From Plotosus lineatus (lineage: Eukaryota; Chordata; Actinopteri; Siluriformes; Plotosidae), in assembly GCA_024760905.1 (NCBI GenBank), contig CM045733.1, forward strand, positions 23,337,501 through 23,401,500: a DNA stretch of 64,000 bases. Reading direction: 5' to 3'. Numbering within the stretch: position 1 is the stretch's first letter; each line of letters starts with the position of its first letter. Below are positions 1 to 10,432 of the stretch, in pieces. The position numbers and the translations under genes are program-made. The notes under the pieces are model-generated. The model made no database searches, was not told the origin of the DNA, and saw only the letters and a program-made list of their open reading frames with translations.

Positions 1-758
1 TTTGCAGATGACATTGTAATCTGTAGTGAGAGCAGAGAACAAGTGCAGGAAAATCTAGAGAGGTGGAGGTATGCCCTGGAAAGGAGGGGAATGAAGATTA
101 GCCTCAGTAAGACAGAGTACATGTGCATGAATGCCAAGGACCAAAGAGGAACGGTGAGATTACAGGGAGCAGAGATAAGAAAGGTGGAGGATTTTAAGTA
201 CTTAGGCTCAACAATCCAGAGCAATGGCGAGTGTGGAAAAGAGGTCAAGAAGCGTGTGCAGGCAGGTTGGAATGGTTGGAGAAAAGTGTCCGGATTGTGA
301 TGTGTGATAGGAGGGTATCGGCAAAAATGAAAGGAAAAGTGTACAAAACGGTGTTGAGGCCAACGATGCTGTATGGGTTAGAAACAGTGGCCCTGGGGAA
401 AAGACAGGAGGCAGAGTTGGAGGTAGCAGAGATGAAAATGTTGAGGTTCTCTTTGGGCGTAACGAGGATGGATAGGATTAGGAATGAGTACGTCAGAGGG
501 ACAGCACATGTAAGACGTTTTGGAGACAAAGTCAGAGAGGCTAGATTGAGATGGTTTGGACATGTACAGAGGAGGGATGGTGAGTGTATTGGTAATAGGA
601 TGCTGAGGCTGGAACTACCAGGCAAAAGGCCTAGAGGAAGACCAAAGAGACGATTCATGGATGTGGTAAAGGAGGACATGAAGGTCGTTGGTGTAAGAGA
701 AGAAGATGCAAAGGATAGGGTGAGATGGAGGCAGATGATTCGCTGTGGCGACCCCTGA
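1..758 (+). pseudogene. RTE-like reverse transcriptase, C-terminal part, frameshifted
   Basis: The coding remnant makes the RNA-dependent DNA polymerase that copies the LINE at its target site. Visible motifs in order are FADDIVICSES (catalytic aspartates), LERRGMK, EYMCMN, VEDFKYLGSTI, MLYGLETVAL, RLRWFGHVQRRD, RPRGRPKRRF and the terminal RWRQMIRCGDP. The reading frame breaks near 294-297, where two extra bases are present relative to the copies at 16897 and 57439; the frame resumes at VMCDRRVSAK. This copy cannot encode an active protein. Confidence 0.85.
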
Positions 759-784
759 AGGGAAAAGCCGAAAGGAAAAGAAGA

Positions 785-786
<2 letters not shown>
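1..786 (+). mobile_element. RTE-like LINE, 3' half, 5' end outside window
   Basis: Non-LTR retrotransposon copy entered in the middle of the reverse transcriptase domain. The window opens in the FADD catalytic motif and continues through the thumb and the C-terminal region to the stop codon at 756-758. A very short 3' UTR (GGGAAAAGCCGAAAGG) and a GAAGAAG stretch follow, running directly into an (AT)n array. A tiny 3' UTR ending in a simple repeat is typical of the RTE group; assignment to RTE is by motif recall, not by a search. Confidence 0.85.

Positions 787-843
<57 letters not shown>
787..843. repeat. (AT)n microsatellite at LINE 3' end
   Basis: About 28 AT units begin exactly where the LINE 3' end stops (AGAAGATAT), so the array probably grew from the LINE tail. 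Confidence 0.95.
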
Positions 844-848
<5 letters not shown>

Positions 849-1449
849 ATAGATGGAGTTGAAGAAAGTTGTTCTGTGAATGGAATGATTTATTGTACTC
901 CTCCACTACTTTAATTTAATTAAGACATAAAACTTTATCCGGTTGGCCTGTGGGTTTGAGCAGTGGAAACTGTAAGCAGGATAACAGTATTTATTTGATT
1001 ATAAGGCACAATTCTAAGTATAAGTGTCATTCATATTTGTTCTCGGGGTGGTACAATAAGTTGTAAAAGGCATCAGCTTTTTCATTTTGTCCACACCTAG
1101 GATGTCAACTTAGAACAGGAGAAGAATAAAATTATTTAGCTTGACAAGGCAAATGTTCATAATGTTTATGTTCAGTGAATACAGCCACTTATTACTAATG
1201 GTGCCTCTCTAGTAAGGACAGCTCGATGTACAAACATTTCAGCTTGCCAGTGGCATAGTTCTTCTCTTTCTGCATTTTTCAAAGAAATGAATCCAGTGAT
1301 ATGCATCGGAGCCATGACGATGGAGCATGTTAAGAGACTATTGAGGTTTTATAGTTTCAAAATACAGTGAACTTCATCTCTGAATATGCATTAACACTCT
1401 ACTGTCAACCACTGCACCACCATACAACCCCAGATTGAGGAATTACAGG
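844..1449. other. AT-rich DNA, nothing recognised
   Basis: No coding motif, inverted repeat or known repeat family was seen in this roughly 600-base stretch. Confidence 0.5.
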
Positions 1450-1742
1450 GTGAAAGACCCATCTTCGTGGGCAAAGGTCGGGTAGATCCTAAACAGCTCA
1501 CCAGTGCATCGCAGAGCCAGTATACACACGCGACCACTCACACTCACACCGAGGAGCGATTTGAAACCACCAATTAGTCTAATGTTCATGCTATTGTATG
1601 GACTCCACAGGAAACCGAGTACCCAGAGAAAACTCACATAAGCACAGGGAGAACATGTAAAGTCCACAAAAAAAAAAAAAAACACCAGAGCCTAGAAATC
1701 GAACCCAGAACCTTCCAACATCCTAAATACTGCGTCACTGTG
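1450..1742 (-). mobile_element. Type C tRNA-SINE, minus strand
   Basis: Read on the minus strand this has the usual order of the fish SINE called type C here. It starts with a degraded tRNA-like head (AGTGACGCAGTATTTAGG), followed by a box-B-like GGTTCTGGGTTCGATTTC. Next come a GGACTTTACATGTTCTCCC block, a GGTTTTCTCTGGGTACTCGG block and the GTGAGTGTGAGTGG segment. The end is the CTGCGATG...GGTGAGCTG module. It is old and contains an A tract at 1668-1682. Confidence 0.7.
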
Positions 1743-1751
1743 CTCTCTCTC

Positions 1752-1770
1752 TATATATATATATATATAT
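1752..1770. repeat. (TA)n array at the 3' end of a LINE fragment
   Basis: About ten TA units abut the 3' end of the minus-strand LINE fragment that follows. Confidence 0.9.
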
Positions 1771-2028
1771 CTTCTTCTTCTTTTCCTTTCGGCTTTTCCC
1801 TTCAGGGGTCGCCACAGCGAATCATCTGCCTCCATCTCACCCTATCCTTTGCATCTTCTTCTCTTACACCAACGACCTTCATGTCCTCCTTCACCACATC
1901 CATGAATCGTCTCTTTGGTCTTCCTCTAGGCCTTCTGCCTGGTAGTTCAAGCCTCAGCATCCTATTACCAATATACTCACTATCCCTCCTCTGTACATGT
2001 CCAAACCATCTCAATCTAGCCTCTCTGA

Positions 2029-2029
<1 letters not shown>
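1771..2029 (-). mobile_element. RTE-like LINE, 5'-truncated 260-bp fragment
   Basis: This minus-strand copy keeps only the last 80 or so codons (RWFGHVQRRDSEYIGNRM to MIRCGDP) plus the short 3' UTR. It lies between two (TA)n arrays, one of them at its 3' end. The coding part (1802-2029) is open, which suggests a fairly recent 5'-truncated insertion, but it is far too short to function. Confidence 0.85.
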
Positions 2030-2094
<65 letters not shown>

Positions 2095-2100
2095 TTTTTT
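2030..2100. repeat. (TA)n followed by T tract
   Basis: About 23 TA units run to about 2076, followed by 24 T residues. Confidence 0.95.
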
Positions 2101-3412
2101 AAGTGACTTATTATGGACTGATGTAACTGAGATGAATGAATTTGTAGGTTATGGGTGTTTTTTTTGTTGTTGTTGTTGTTTTGGTTTTTTTTAAGGCTTA
2201 CAAGTAGGGTAAAGTCATCAGGGAGAAATGAGGTTGAGGAACAGACATGCAATCGACAGGTTATATAATCTATAAACAGCACATTTTCAAACAACAACAA
2301 AAAAAAAAGAAAGAAAGAAAGGCAGAACAACATGGGGGGGGGGGTGACTGGAATAGGACACAGAGTTATTGCTTCACCCAGAACACAGGAAACAATCGGG
2401 ATTAAATGTGAGTAATAATGGGAGGACATGCAAAATAGGTGGATGCAATCATGAAACAATAAAACTGTCCCAGTTTCAATGATGAGATGATGGAGGAAAC
2501 AAGACACAAGAAAAAGCAATTAGCAATATAAATAAAAAAATAGTAATTTAAACAAACCGTGAATCGCTCAAGTCTTGTTTCTGGAGATGCGCCACTGAAA
2601 AAATGGTGAACACAGTGGTGGGCATGAAAAGGAATATAATATGTGACAGAATACCCCCAGATGTTTTACTCCTGGATAGTTGTGCAGGGGACTCAAGGTA
2701 GATGAGAGCTGTGTCCCTTTGCATAACACTGGATAGCAGCCTATCGATCTTTGGCATAGGGAAGGACAGGGGCTCAGGTGTAGAAGGAGCCTGGATGTGA
2801 GGTCCACTCTGGAATGAACTCTGAGATGAATAGTTGCCTATCAGTCTCTGGAGGAGGATCCCCGGCTCACCTAAAATAAATCTATTTGTGGCTTCAGTCT
2901 GGTCAAATCACTCATTTTATAAATTCAGCCGAATTCGCATGAACAGAAAATATGAGGGAACTGTTTTAGGGCATGCAGGCTATAAACTTTATGGAGAAAA
3001 AGTTGGACACCGTCCCCCTTCTTTACTTGTGTTATAAACAAAGAAACCATACTCTAGCAATAATATTAATCTGCATGTGCATAATTTGGCTTCCATTTAG
3101 AATTTCAATATTTGTCTCCCAGTGGCAGATATGCACTCTTGTTAACATGTAAACTGATCTATCCCAGTCAGCCACATGCATTGCTTTAACACATCATTTT
3201 CCATACCATGAACATGTCTATATAAAAGCCATTTGCTTTGGAATAAATAAGAAAACACTGAACGTGCTGAAGTCTGTGCAAGGTGCCCTGTGAGAGGAAG
3301 GCGAGTGCTGAGCTGCAGATAGACATGAAGGGTATTCTAAATTTAAGAAGGTGATTTCTATGCACCTGCATGCAACTGCTTTCTGTTTCTGTTAGTCAAG
3401 ACACACACCCAT
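2101..3412. other. Stretch with simple tracts only
   Basis: There is a TTG-repeat tract at 2163-2183, an A/G-rich tract near 2296-2323 and a G run at 2334-2344. I see no family-level similarity to proteins or to the other repeats of the window. Confidence 0.5.

Positions 3413-3469
<57 letters not shown>
3413..3469. repeat. (AC)n microsatellite
   Basis: About 28 uninterrupted CA units. Confidence 0.95.
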
Positions 3470-3470
<1 letters not shown>

Positions 3471-3505
3471 TCATAAATACATACATACCGCTGTCAACAG
3501 TTGTC

Positions 3506-3570
3506 ACAGCTGAGATGGGCACCAGCCTCCCTACGACCCTAATTAGGATTAAGCGGTTCAGAGATTGAAT
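3506..3570 (+). mobile_element. SINE 3' tail fragment (A/C module)
   Basis: Carries the GCTGAGATGGGCACCAGCC and CCTAATTAGGATTAAGCGG blocks that end the type A and C SINEs. Everything upstream is lost next to the (AC)n array, which may itself derive from the GT-rich centre of a type C SINE. Confidence 0.7.
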
Positions 3571-3919
3571 TAATGAGAAAGATCTCATTATTTTATGTCC
3601 CACTGAGCCTCTGCTAAGGTTACCACGGGTCCAATAATAACAACATGAAACAGAGCCCAAGTGCACAGTGAACCACGGAAATCTGTACGTGCATGCAAAA
3701 ATTGGTCAATAAGCACGACATAAGACGGGATCGAGATGACGTAACTTTTCCTTTTCTTTTTGCATAGTGTATCTTGTGCTTCCACTGATCACTGATGTAT
3801 TGGAATTTATTGACTTAAAATACTAAAGAAAAGTTGAACATGTTAAGCACTATCAATTAGTATAGTGTAACTAATTACACAATTATTATCGAAAGCTATT
3901 ATTAGTGAATAGAAGGCCA

Positions 3920-4186
3920 ATAGAACCCCAGTGCGGCTAACTGGGTTATCAAAGGCGGGCCATGTCTCTCACTGTCTATGGTGAGAGGCATGTAAAAGAA
4001 CCATTGCTGACTTTCGTAAAGAGTAGCTGCAAAGTCGTCAGCGTGTTTCTGTCCCTTGCTAAAAAGGGTTGTGACAGGAAGGGCATCCGACGTAAAAACC
4101 TCTGCCAAATCAAACGTGCGAATCAGATGATTCGCTGTGGCGACTCCCGAGTAAAAGGGAAAAAGCCGAAAGGAAGACAGACAGAC
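3920..4186 (+). mobile_element. Type B SINE, 5'-truncated
   Basis: Lacks the tRNA head and starts at CCCAGTGCGGCTAACTGGG. It continues through the shared body (CACTGTCTATGGTGAG, ACCATTGCTGACTTTC, GTCAGCGTGTTTCTG). It ends in the B module: GGAAGGGCATCCGACG, then GATGATTCGCTGTGGCGAC and AAAAAGCCGAAAGGAAGAC. AGAAGGCCA at 3911-3919 and again at 4187-4195 looks like a short target-site duplication. Confidence 0.8.
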
Positions 4187-4229
4187 AGAAGGCCATTCAT
4201 TCTGTCCATGCTACATTTTGACTTGTTGA

Positions 4230-4671
4230 GTTGTCCTACTGAAAATTTGATAAATGCTGCTTCTCCAAGGAATATCCACCATGTTTTCATGCATATTGGC
4301 ATAATACATTAAAATACAGTTTAGGGAAAATTAAATCTAACAACAACAGTGTTAACCACAAAACCAGCACTGTGTATTCTCGGGTCTGAACTCATACTGG
4401 CAGGGCTGCCAAATTTGCTCAACTTTTGTTTACACCAGTTTGAAAAATGATCTCTTTAACAAGAAAGAAACTTTAATTAGAACATGAGTTTGTTCAGGTA
4501 CAATAAAGCTCCACAGCTGCAGCCCACAATATTCAATAATCTCATCTAGCATGACAGTGTGCTTTGTTTACTTATCACAGTAAACACCATATTTTCACTT
4601 GCCTAACTGTCATTCACATTTTTAAATCTGATGTTGATTCATTCATCACTTAATAATTAGATTTCAATATA
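4230..4671. other. AT-rich DNA, nothing recognised
   Basis: No coding or repeat signature seen in this roughly 440-base stretch. Confidence 0.5.
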
Positions 4672-4761
4672 CAGGGATCCCTTACTTTCCGTGGTTAATT
4701 GGGACCAAGATCCCCACACGACCATCGAAATCCGCGAAGTAGGATCACCACCACCACCACT

Positions 4762-4764
<3 letters not shown>

Positions 4765-4808
<44 letters not shown>
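4765..4808. repeat. (AC)n microsatellite inside the element
   Basis: About 22 CA units within the CAGGGATCCCT element. Confidence 0.95.
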
Positions 4809-4813
<5 letters not shown>

Positions 4814-5129
4814 CATGTGTATATAATATCAATAAATACATATTCACTGCTATAAATGCTTAACAATAACAATTACAATAACAATTAAACATTAAAAAAA
4901 TAACATAAGATGTAAATAAAACATAAATACACACACATACAGATGGTATTGCATGAGAAGAAGATGAACACACATACACACATACATTGTTTTTTTTTTG
5001 TTTTGTGTTGGTTGAGGGGTTTTTTTTTGGTTTTTTTGTTGTTGTTTTTTTTTGCATAATTGGCCTTGATTTTGTGGCATCTTTCTTAACTTTTTCCACT
5101 ATTCTTCCTTAATTTCCTTATTTTTAATT

Positions 5130-5132
<3 letters not shown>

Positions 5133-5222
<90 letters not shown>
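5133..5222. repeat. (TA)n followed by T tract
   Basis: About 28 TA units followed by 34 T residues, lying in the 3' part of the CAGGGATCCCT element at a place where other copies have only a short T/A tract. Confidence 0.95.
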
Positions 5223-5226
<4 letters not shown>

Positions 5227-5260
5227 GATGCACTGAAGCCACATGACTTGAAGCCCGAAG

Positions 5261-6028
5261 TACTGTTTTAATCCTGCAAGGGAAATTTTAGTTCTGCATT
5301 TAGCTTGTCCAAAGTGAGCTTCCCCCAAATAATCATTATAGACACAGAATATGTACAGTTTTGGGATCTTGTGCTATCACCCAAATTAGCTGATTGGTTT
5401 CTGTTGTTTGACTCGTAATTGATAGCCTAATTACCACCCTGTGTTATGTCAGCTGTAATTATTATTCTATAAATAAAAATAAAGGTTGCAGAATTACCCA
5501 AAGTAAATTGCAAAACTCTGAAATTATATCATAGGAATATTTACATTTGCGCAATTAATCTTACAGTAGACAAACAGTCATGACCAACTAAAAATAAAAA
5601 CTGCAGATGATTGGTATATTTGACTGGTTTTCAAAAGGGCAGCATAAACAAAACATTTCTTTTTAAATGTACTGAGTAGATGTGAACCTAATTTACAAAC
5701 AGGCACGAATATTATAGCATGTCTTTCAAATGAAACAAGAAGTATCTCTTTGACTTTCATTTGGGTCAATTCTACCAAAATGTGTATAGCAAAAGCCGGC
5801 ATCAGTGTAAGTGGATTCATTTAGGACAAACAGGGATATTTACTGCACCTTGAAAGTCATTGCAGAAATAGAGATTGCATCTGTAAATGAATAAATCTTA
5901 ATTAAAAAAAAAAAAAAAATTGTGGACAAAGTATTTCACAAAAATGAAAAACTTTATATTAATTGCAAGCTTCTTGTGAGATTGGTTTTATAGTCAACAC
6001 ATGTGTCCAACTCATCAAATCTCAAAAC
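5261..6028. other. AT-rich DNA, nothing recognised
   Basis: No coding or repeat signature apart from an A tract at 5904-5919. Confidence 0.5.
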
Positions 6029-6760
6029 GTAAGATAAAGGTAAATCCGCTACGGTTTTACAGCCAAGCCTCATCTGGACAGAGCTAATTGTTATGGTGTG
6101 AACTTTCAGCCAGACCCAGAAATTGCAGGAGATGGTATACAGTGTAACAGGGATCTTTTATTGACTAGCTGGCGGCACCGAAGAAAGTACATAAAAACAA
6201 ACACTGGAAGCACAACAGCAAACAACAAAAACAAAACACTGGAGACGACGAAGAAAATAACAAAATTAACAAACACTGGGGACTGAGGCTGGGAAGGCTG
6301 GCTGAGCACAGAGCAAAACCTGGGGCCAGGAAAGAACTCAAGGTAGCGACCGAGTGAGAAGAAAACAATCTTCTGGCAGAGAGCTGAAGGTGCAACTCGT
6401 CATTATATTGGGTTCATTGAGGAGTGGAATCAGGTGTGCGTTGCTGCACTCAGTCAGAAGTAGGTCAGCCACGCCCCTCAGCCACCGCCTGTGCTGCTGG
6501 GGAGAAAACAGAATTAGAATGGAACACAAACCATAACACTAATCCCGGTTTCCTCAGCATGAAGCGATTAGGAGTTCAACTGGGTACGATGTCAGTTTAT
6601 TTGCATGTGACCTCCCCAGTATTTTTTACTGGCAGCAATTTATACTGCTTGGTGGAAAGAGGCACTTGTGATTAAGTCCAAGCACAGTGGAGGTCCAAGC
6701 ACAGAGAGAGATTTCAAACCCACCACTTTGCAATCATGAGACCAGCACCCTGAAAAAAAC
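6029..6760 (-). mobile_element. V-SINE-like tRNA-SINE, split by an LTR
   Basis: Two pieces (6029-6088 and 6539-6760) of one minus-strand SINE. Together they give the same order as the copy at 44032-44346: a GTAAGATAAAGG tail, CCCGGTTTCC, CATGAAGCG, GGAGTTCAAC, TTTACTGGC, TTTATACTGC and a degraded tRNA-like head (GATTTCAAACCCACC, CAATCATGAG). A solo LTR sits between them. V-SINE is a name from memory of fish SINEs. Confidence 0.7.
6089..6538 (-). mobile_element. Solo LTR, Gypsy-type, minus strand
   Basis: A 450-bp segment starts TGTTATGG and ends CCATAACA, so it has the TG...CA ends of an LTR. It is flanked by a perfect 5-bp duplication CTAAT (6084-6088 and 6539-6543). On the minus strand an AATAAA signal lies at 6157-6162, about 75 bp before the LTR end, as expected for U3-R-U5. 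It carries no coding sequence, so it is a solo LTR left by recombination. Gypsy-type is inferred from the 5-bp duplication and general look. Confidence 0.8.
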
Positions 6761-6905
6761 ACACAAAGGAAAAAATCTTACATGTTTATTTCAGCATTAC
6801 TGGATTGTGCACCTGTGATCACTCTGATCTCTCATCTGAAATAGAAGTATGCTTTGTCAGATAATGACATCACATATAACATTATGACTTCATGTATGTT
6901 ATCCA

Positions 6906-7386
6906 CATCCTCATCATCATTCTCATCTTCTTCCGCTAAGTCCAGGGCCGGGTCGCGGGGCCAGCAACCTATGCAAAGAGGTCCAGACATCCCTCTCCCC
7001 AGCCACTTCCTCCAACTCTTCCCGGGGGACATCAAGGCGGTCCCAGACAAGCTGAGAGACATAGTCCAACCAGTATGTTCTAGGTCGACCGCGGGATCTC
7101 TTCCCGGTTGGACATGCCCGAAACACCACACCAGGAAACCGTTCGGGAGTCATTCTGACCAGATGCCCGAGCCACCTCAACTGGCCCCTCTCTATGTAGA
7201 GGAGCAGCGGATCGACTCCGAGCTCTCCACGGATGGTAGAGCTTCTCACCTTATCTCTAAGGGAGAACCCCGCCACCCGGCGAAGGAAGCTCATTTCGGC
7301 CGCTTGTATCTGCGATCTTGTTCTTTCAGTCACTATCCAAAGCTTGTGACCATAGGTGAAGGTTGGTACATAGATCGACTGGTGAA
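6906..7386 (-). mobile_element. Second RTE-like LINE family, 5'-truncated
   Basis: A 481-bp 3' fragment flanked by an exact 11-bp duplication TATGTTATCCA (6895-6905 and 7387-7397). On the minus strand it ends with a GGAAGAAGATGAGAATGATG tail. It is closely related to the longer copy at 34769-35921 and belongs to a different family from the LINE at 1-786. Confidence 0.85.
6923..7333 (-). pseudogene. Reverse transcriptase C-terminus, second RTE-like family
   Basis: An open 136-codon frame covers the post-RT region. Motifs are MTERTRSQIQAAEMSFLRR, RDKVRSS, ELGVDPLLL, GQLRWLGHLVRM, ACPTGKRSRGRPRT and the terminal PRPGPGLSGRR. No catalytic RT motif is left, so it is a dead 3' end. Confidence 0.85.
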
Positions 7387-7591
7387 TATGTTATCCAATG
7401 GTTCTTAATCTTCTTCTTCGAGAGTTAGTAGGGTTAAAGAAAGCACTAATTATTTATCTCATGTTTACCACAGTACAACTGTAGCTTTGTGAACACTGGA
7501 AACCTGTTACATGGAATCACCTTGCAGCAAAGTCACAGCCTGACCATCTAATGTAGTTTTTGATAAATACTGTATATACTCTATATGTTCA

Positions 7592-7926
7592 CTAGGGGCA
7601 GTGGTGGTCTAGTGGATAGGGCGCAGGATCGCTGATCCGAAGGTTGGGGGTTCGAGTCCCCACAAGGTTGTCACTGTCCCCCAAGTGTGGCTAACTGGGT
7701 TATCAAAGGCGGGCCATGTCTGTCACTGTCTATGGTGAGAAGTTCATTGCTGACTTTTGTAAAGAGTAGCTGCAAAGCCGTCAGCGTGTTTCTGTCCCTT
7801 GCTAAAGGGTTGTGACAGGAAGGGCATCCGACGTAAAAACCTATGCCAAATCAAATGTGTGAATCAGATGATTCGCTGTGGCGACTCCCGTGGAAAGGGA
7901 AAAAGCTGAAAGAAAGAAAGAAACTG
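7592..7926 (+). mobile_element. Type B SINE, full length
   Basis: Starts with a tRNA-like head (GGGGCAGTGGTGGTCTAGTG, box-B-like GGGGGTTCGAGTCCC). It continues through the shared body to the B tail (GATGATTCGCTGTGGCGAC, AAAAAGCTGAAAG). An exact 10-bp duplication TATATGTTCA flanks it (7582-7591 and 7927-7936). Confidence 0.85.
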
Positions 7927-7936
7927 TATATGTTCA

Positions 7937-8285
7937 TCCTTGTACACTGGGTCAGTCAATTGTAGTATTGTGTGATACAAGAATGGGCAGTATGAGTTTA
8001 CTCACAAGGTCACCCCTGAGTTCTTCACTCCTCCTTGTTATTTGGTCAGGAACACGTACAGTGCAAACCTGGTGTGAATATATCCAACTCTTTTTTGCTA
8101 ATGTATTTGTGAGTTTCAAAAAATAAGTTTTTTCGAGGCACTATTTTTCAGTTCAGTGTTGCATATGAAGCCTCCTTCACAGCAGCTAGTAGTCTTTGCT
8201 TCCTCCACAGGAGCACCACACATATTGACCTGCCTGAAACTGAATGATGAGTATAGCGATATCTGTTATAGCGTATTGACAAGAG
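7937..8285. other. Unassigned stretch
   Basis: No coding or repeat signature recognised. Confidence 0.5.
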
Positions 8286-8298
8286 AGCTATGAAGTAT

Positions 8299-8602
8299 TC
8301 ATTCATTTTCTGAACCGCTTAGTCTGAAATTTTGTTGCAGGCAGGCTGGCACCTTTCTCAACTGAGTCTGGGTGAGGGCAAAGTACACCCTGGATGGTTC
8401 ACCAGGCCATCGCAGGGCAGAAACACGCTGATGGCTAAACAGTCTACTCTTAATGAAAATCAATGGGTATTTTACATCCTCTCGCCATGGACAGTGAGAG
8501 ACATGGCCAGCCTTTGATAACCCAGTTAGCTGGACTCGGGGGGACAGCAGTGACAAGATGACAGTGGGTCCCGACTTTGGAATCAATAATCCAGCACCCT
8601 AC
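8299..8602 (-). mobile_element. Type A SINE, minus strand
   Basis: Starts with the reversed A tail (ATTCATTTTCTGAACCGC), then CCATCGCAGGGCAGAAACACG and the shared body (GACAGTGAGAGACATGGCC). The tRNA head is mostly eroded. A 13-bp duplication AGCTATGAAGTAT flanks it (8286-8298 and 8603-8615). Confidence 0.8.
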
Positions 8603-8615
8603 AGCTATGAAGTAT

Positions 8616-9298
8616 GAACTGTTTAATTAAATTCTGTCTCTTTTTTAATAGAAAAATATCAAACAGAAAAGAACAATAAAAATTACTAAACTGCATAATT
8701 TGCAAAGATCACGATTTTCGATGTGCATCGTCATTCCTTTAATGATTTTCTTGCTAAATGATGTACTTAACACAGGTATTACTTAAAAACCAGTTTCAGT
8801 ACATGCCTAATGTATCACACTGCATTAGCACATTTTCTATCGTTGAAGTTTTCAGACATATTTGTGCTCAAAGAACCTGATTTGGAGTCTTTCATTTCAT
8901 AGTTAAGACTCTGTTATAAGAACAAGTCATAGCATCTGTACTTATGGTAGAAGGGCATTTTATTATGATCTTTTATGTACCTTGAAATGGAGAGTTGTAC
9001 TGCTTTTGATGTAGTAAATCCATATTTTAGAACGACCAAGGCCTCCCTCTATTACCCCGATGCACTCAGAACACAAGCTATCCCAATGTCAAGACCAATA
9101 ACTCAAACCATTCCATATATTCTATTCATAAAAGCTTACAGTGACTTATGACCATGTGATGTGTGGCCCGTGTTATCGAGTGCAGAGCTCTGTTCTCAGA
9201 TTAAATGTGGGGTGGCACTTTCATCTGCACAGCATCTTCTGTCAAGTGTCATCGTCTTTGATTGTACATAGCAAATAAAAAATTATATATATATATAA
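8616..9298. other. AT-rich DNA, nothing recognised
   Basis: No coding or repeat signature recognised. Confidence 0.5.
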
Positions 9299-9647
9299 GT
9301 AAATAGTAGGCCTCCGTGATACTCTCCAGTGCACAGAGCAGGGGTAGGGAGTAATTGAGTACAGGCTGTTACCCAAGCAGCAAGTCCCCCGTCTCGGCAC
9401 CACCAGAAGAATCCAATGGAAGGGCAAACGCCAATACGACTGGGTTCCAGTGCCGCTGCAGGAGTTACCAGAACGTTACTGTGAACAAACTGCCTCAGGG
9501 GACTCCGACTCCCAATTAGAAACACGTGGACAGCTTTGCAGCCTACTCTGGACTGGGGGGGGGGCAGTGGCAACCTTGTGGAGAGTGGGACTTGAACCCC
9601 CTACCTTAGGATCAGCGATCCTGCTCCCTGACCACCACTGACCCTCA
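9299..9647 (-). mobile_element. SINE with the shared tRNA head and a third kind of 3' end
   Basis: On the minus strand it opens with the same head as types A and B (GATCGCTGATCCTAAGG, GGGTTCAAGTCCCACTCTCC) and then GAGTAGGCTGCAAAGCTGTC. After GTGTTTCT it switches to a module seen nowhere else in the window: ATTGGGAGTCGGAGTCCCC, GTAACGTTCTGGTAACTCC, GGTGCCGAGACGGGGGAC, CACTGGAGAGTATCACGG. The middle of the usual body is missing. Confidence 0.7.
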
Positions 9648-9649
9648 TA

Positions 9650-9651
<2 letters not shown>

Positions 9652-9703
<52 letters not shown>
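9652..9703. repeat. (AT)n microsatellite
   Basis: About 26 TA units immediately upstream of a SINE head. Confidence 0.95.
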
Positions 9704-9705
<2 letters not shown>

Positions 9706-10083
9706 GAGCAGTGGTGGTCTAGTGGTATAAGATGCTGGATCGCTGATCCAAAGGTTGGGGGCTCGAGTCCCACTCTCCACAAGGTTGTCACTGTGCAGCT
9801 AACTGGGTTATCTAACTGGGTTAGCTAATCCCCCCAGTGCAGCTAACTGGGTTATCAAAGGCGGGCCATGTCTCTCACTGTCTATGGTGAGAGGCATGTA
9901 AAAGAACCATTGCTGACTTTCGTAAAGAGTAGCTGCAAAGTCGTCAGTGTGTTTTTGTCCCTTGCTAAAGGGTTGTGTCAGGAAGGGCATCCGACGTATA
10001 AACCTCTGCCAAATCAAACATGTGATGATTCGCTGTGGCGATCCCTGAAAAAGGGAAAAAAGCTGAAAGGAAGACAGACAGAC
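9704..10083 (+). mobile_element. Type B SINE with internal duplication
   Basis: Has the full head, then CAGCTAACTGGGTTATC appears twice (near 9797 and 9840), an internal duplication around the head-body joint. The body and B tail follow, ending GAAAGGAAGACAGACAGAC. Confidence 0.8.
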
Positions 10084-10126
10084 AGAAGGCCATTCATTCT
10101 GTCCATGCTACATTTTGACTTGTTGA

Positions 10127-10432
10127 CCATGTAAGAAGATTCAACAATTTATTAAACGTTCGGAACTGGAAATCGCTAGAAAACGCAGAATGGCGGGAAC
10201 TGGTCGTGCACGGGCCAGGGATCAGAGAGATTGTCGAGGAACAGAGTCACTGGAGTCAATCTTCTGACAACGGAGGGAAGCATGCCGCTCCCATATATAG
10301 CTGGCTGCCGCTGATTGCCGATGAGGACCAGGTGCGCTCCGCTCCGAAACTCCTCTACTGGCGATCGCCACGCCCCTCGCCCACACCTGCAATGAACTGA
10401 GTGAGTGTCTCCAGCCAGCACAGACCATGACA
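10127..10432 (-). mobile_element. Truncated LTR related to the solo LTR at 6089
   Basis: On the minus strand it starts TGTCATGGTCTGTG (compare TGTTATGGTTTGTG at 6538) and shares a GAGGGGCGTGGC block with that LTR. A TATATA box (10291-10300) and an AATAAA signal (near 10147-10153) are in the right order. It stops about 20 bp after the AATAAA and lacks a terminal CA and a flanking duplication, so its 3' end is lost or rearranged. Confidence 0.6.

Larger units (their letters stand above)
4672..5260 (+). mobile_element. Non-autonomous DNA element, CAGGGATCCCT family
   Basis: Begins after a TA with CAGGGATCCCTTACTTTCCG and continues with GGTTAATTGGGACC, a shared internal (CA)n, a T/G-rich block and TTCCTTAATTTCCTTATTTT. 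It ends in a degraded GCACTGAAGCC...GAAGCCCGAAGTACTG terminus. The family recurs at 12882, 36513, 48740 and 62647. Inverted ends, TA flanks and no coding capacity suggest a Tc1/mariner-Tigger-type MITE; that superfamily is inferred. (TA)n and poly-T arrays at about 5133-5222 have expanded inside it. Confidence 0.65.

Noticed and set aside
1740..2102. Plus-strand frame of 120 codons
   Set aside because: It is the antisense of the RTE-like LINE fragment plus flanking AT arrays.
2016..2519. 167-codon minus-strand open frame
   Set aside because: Half of it is (TA)n and poly-T read as repeats of two or three residues; the rest shows no domain.
9590..9650. Possible tRNA gene (GTTCGAGTCCC box B and similar at many loci)
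   Set aside because: All such boxes are heads of SINEs with no acceptor stem pairing to a mature tRNA end.
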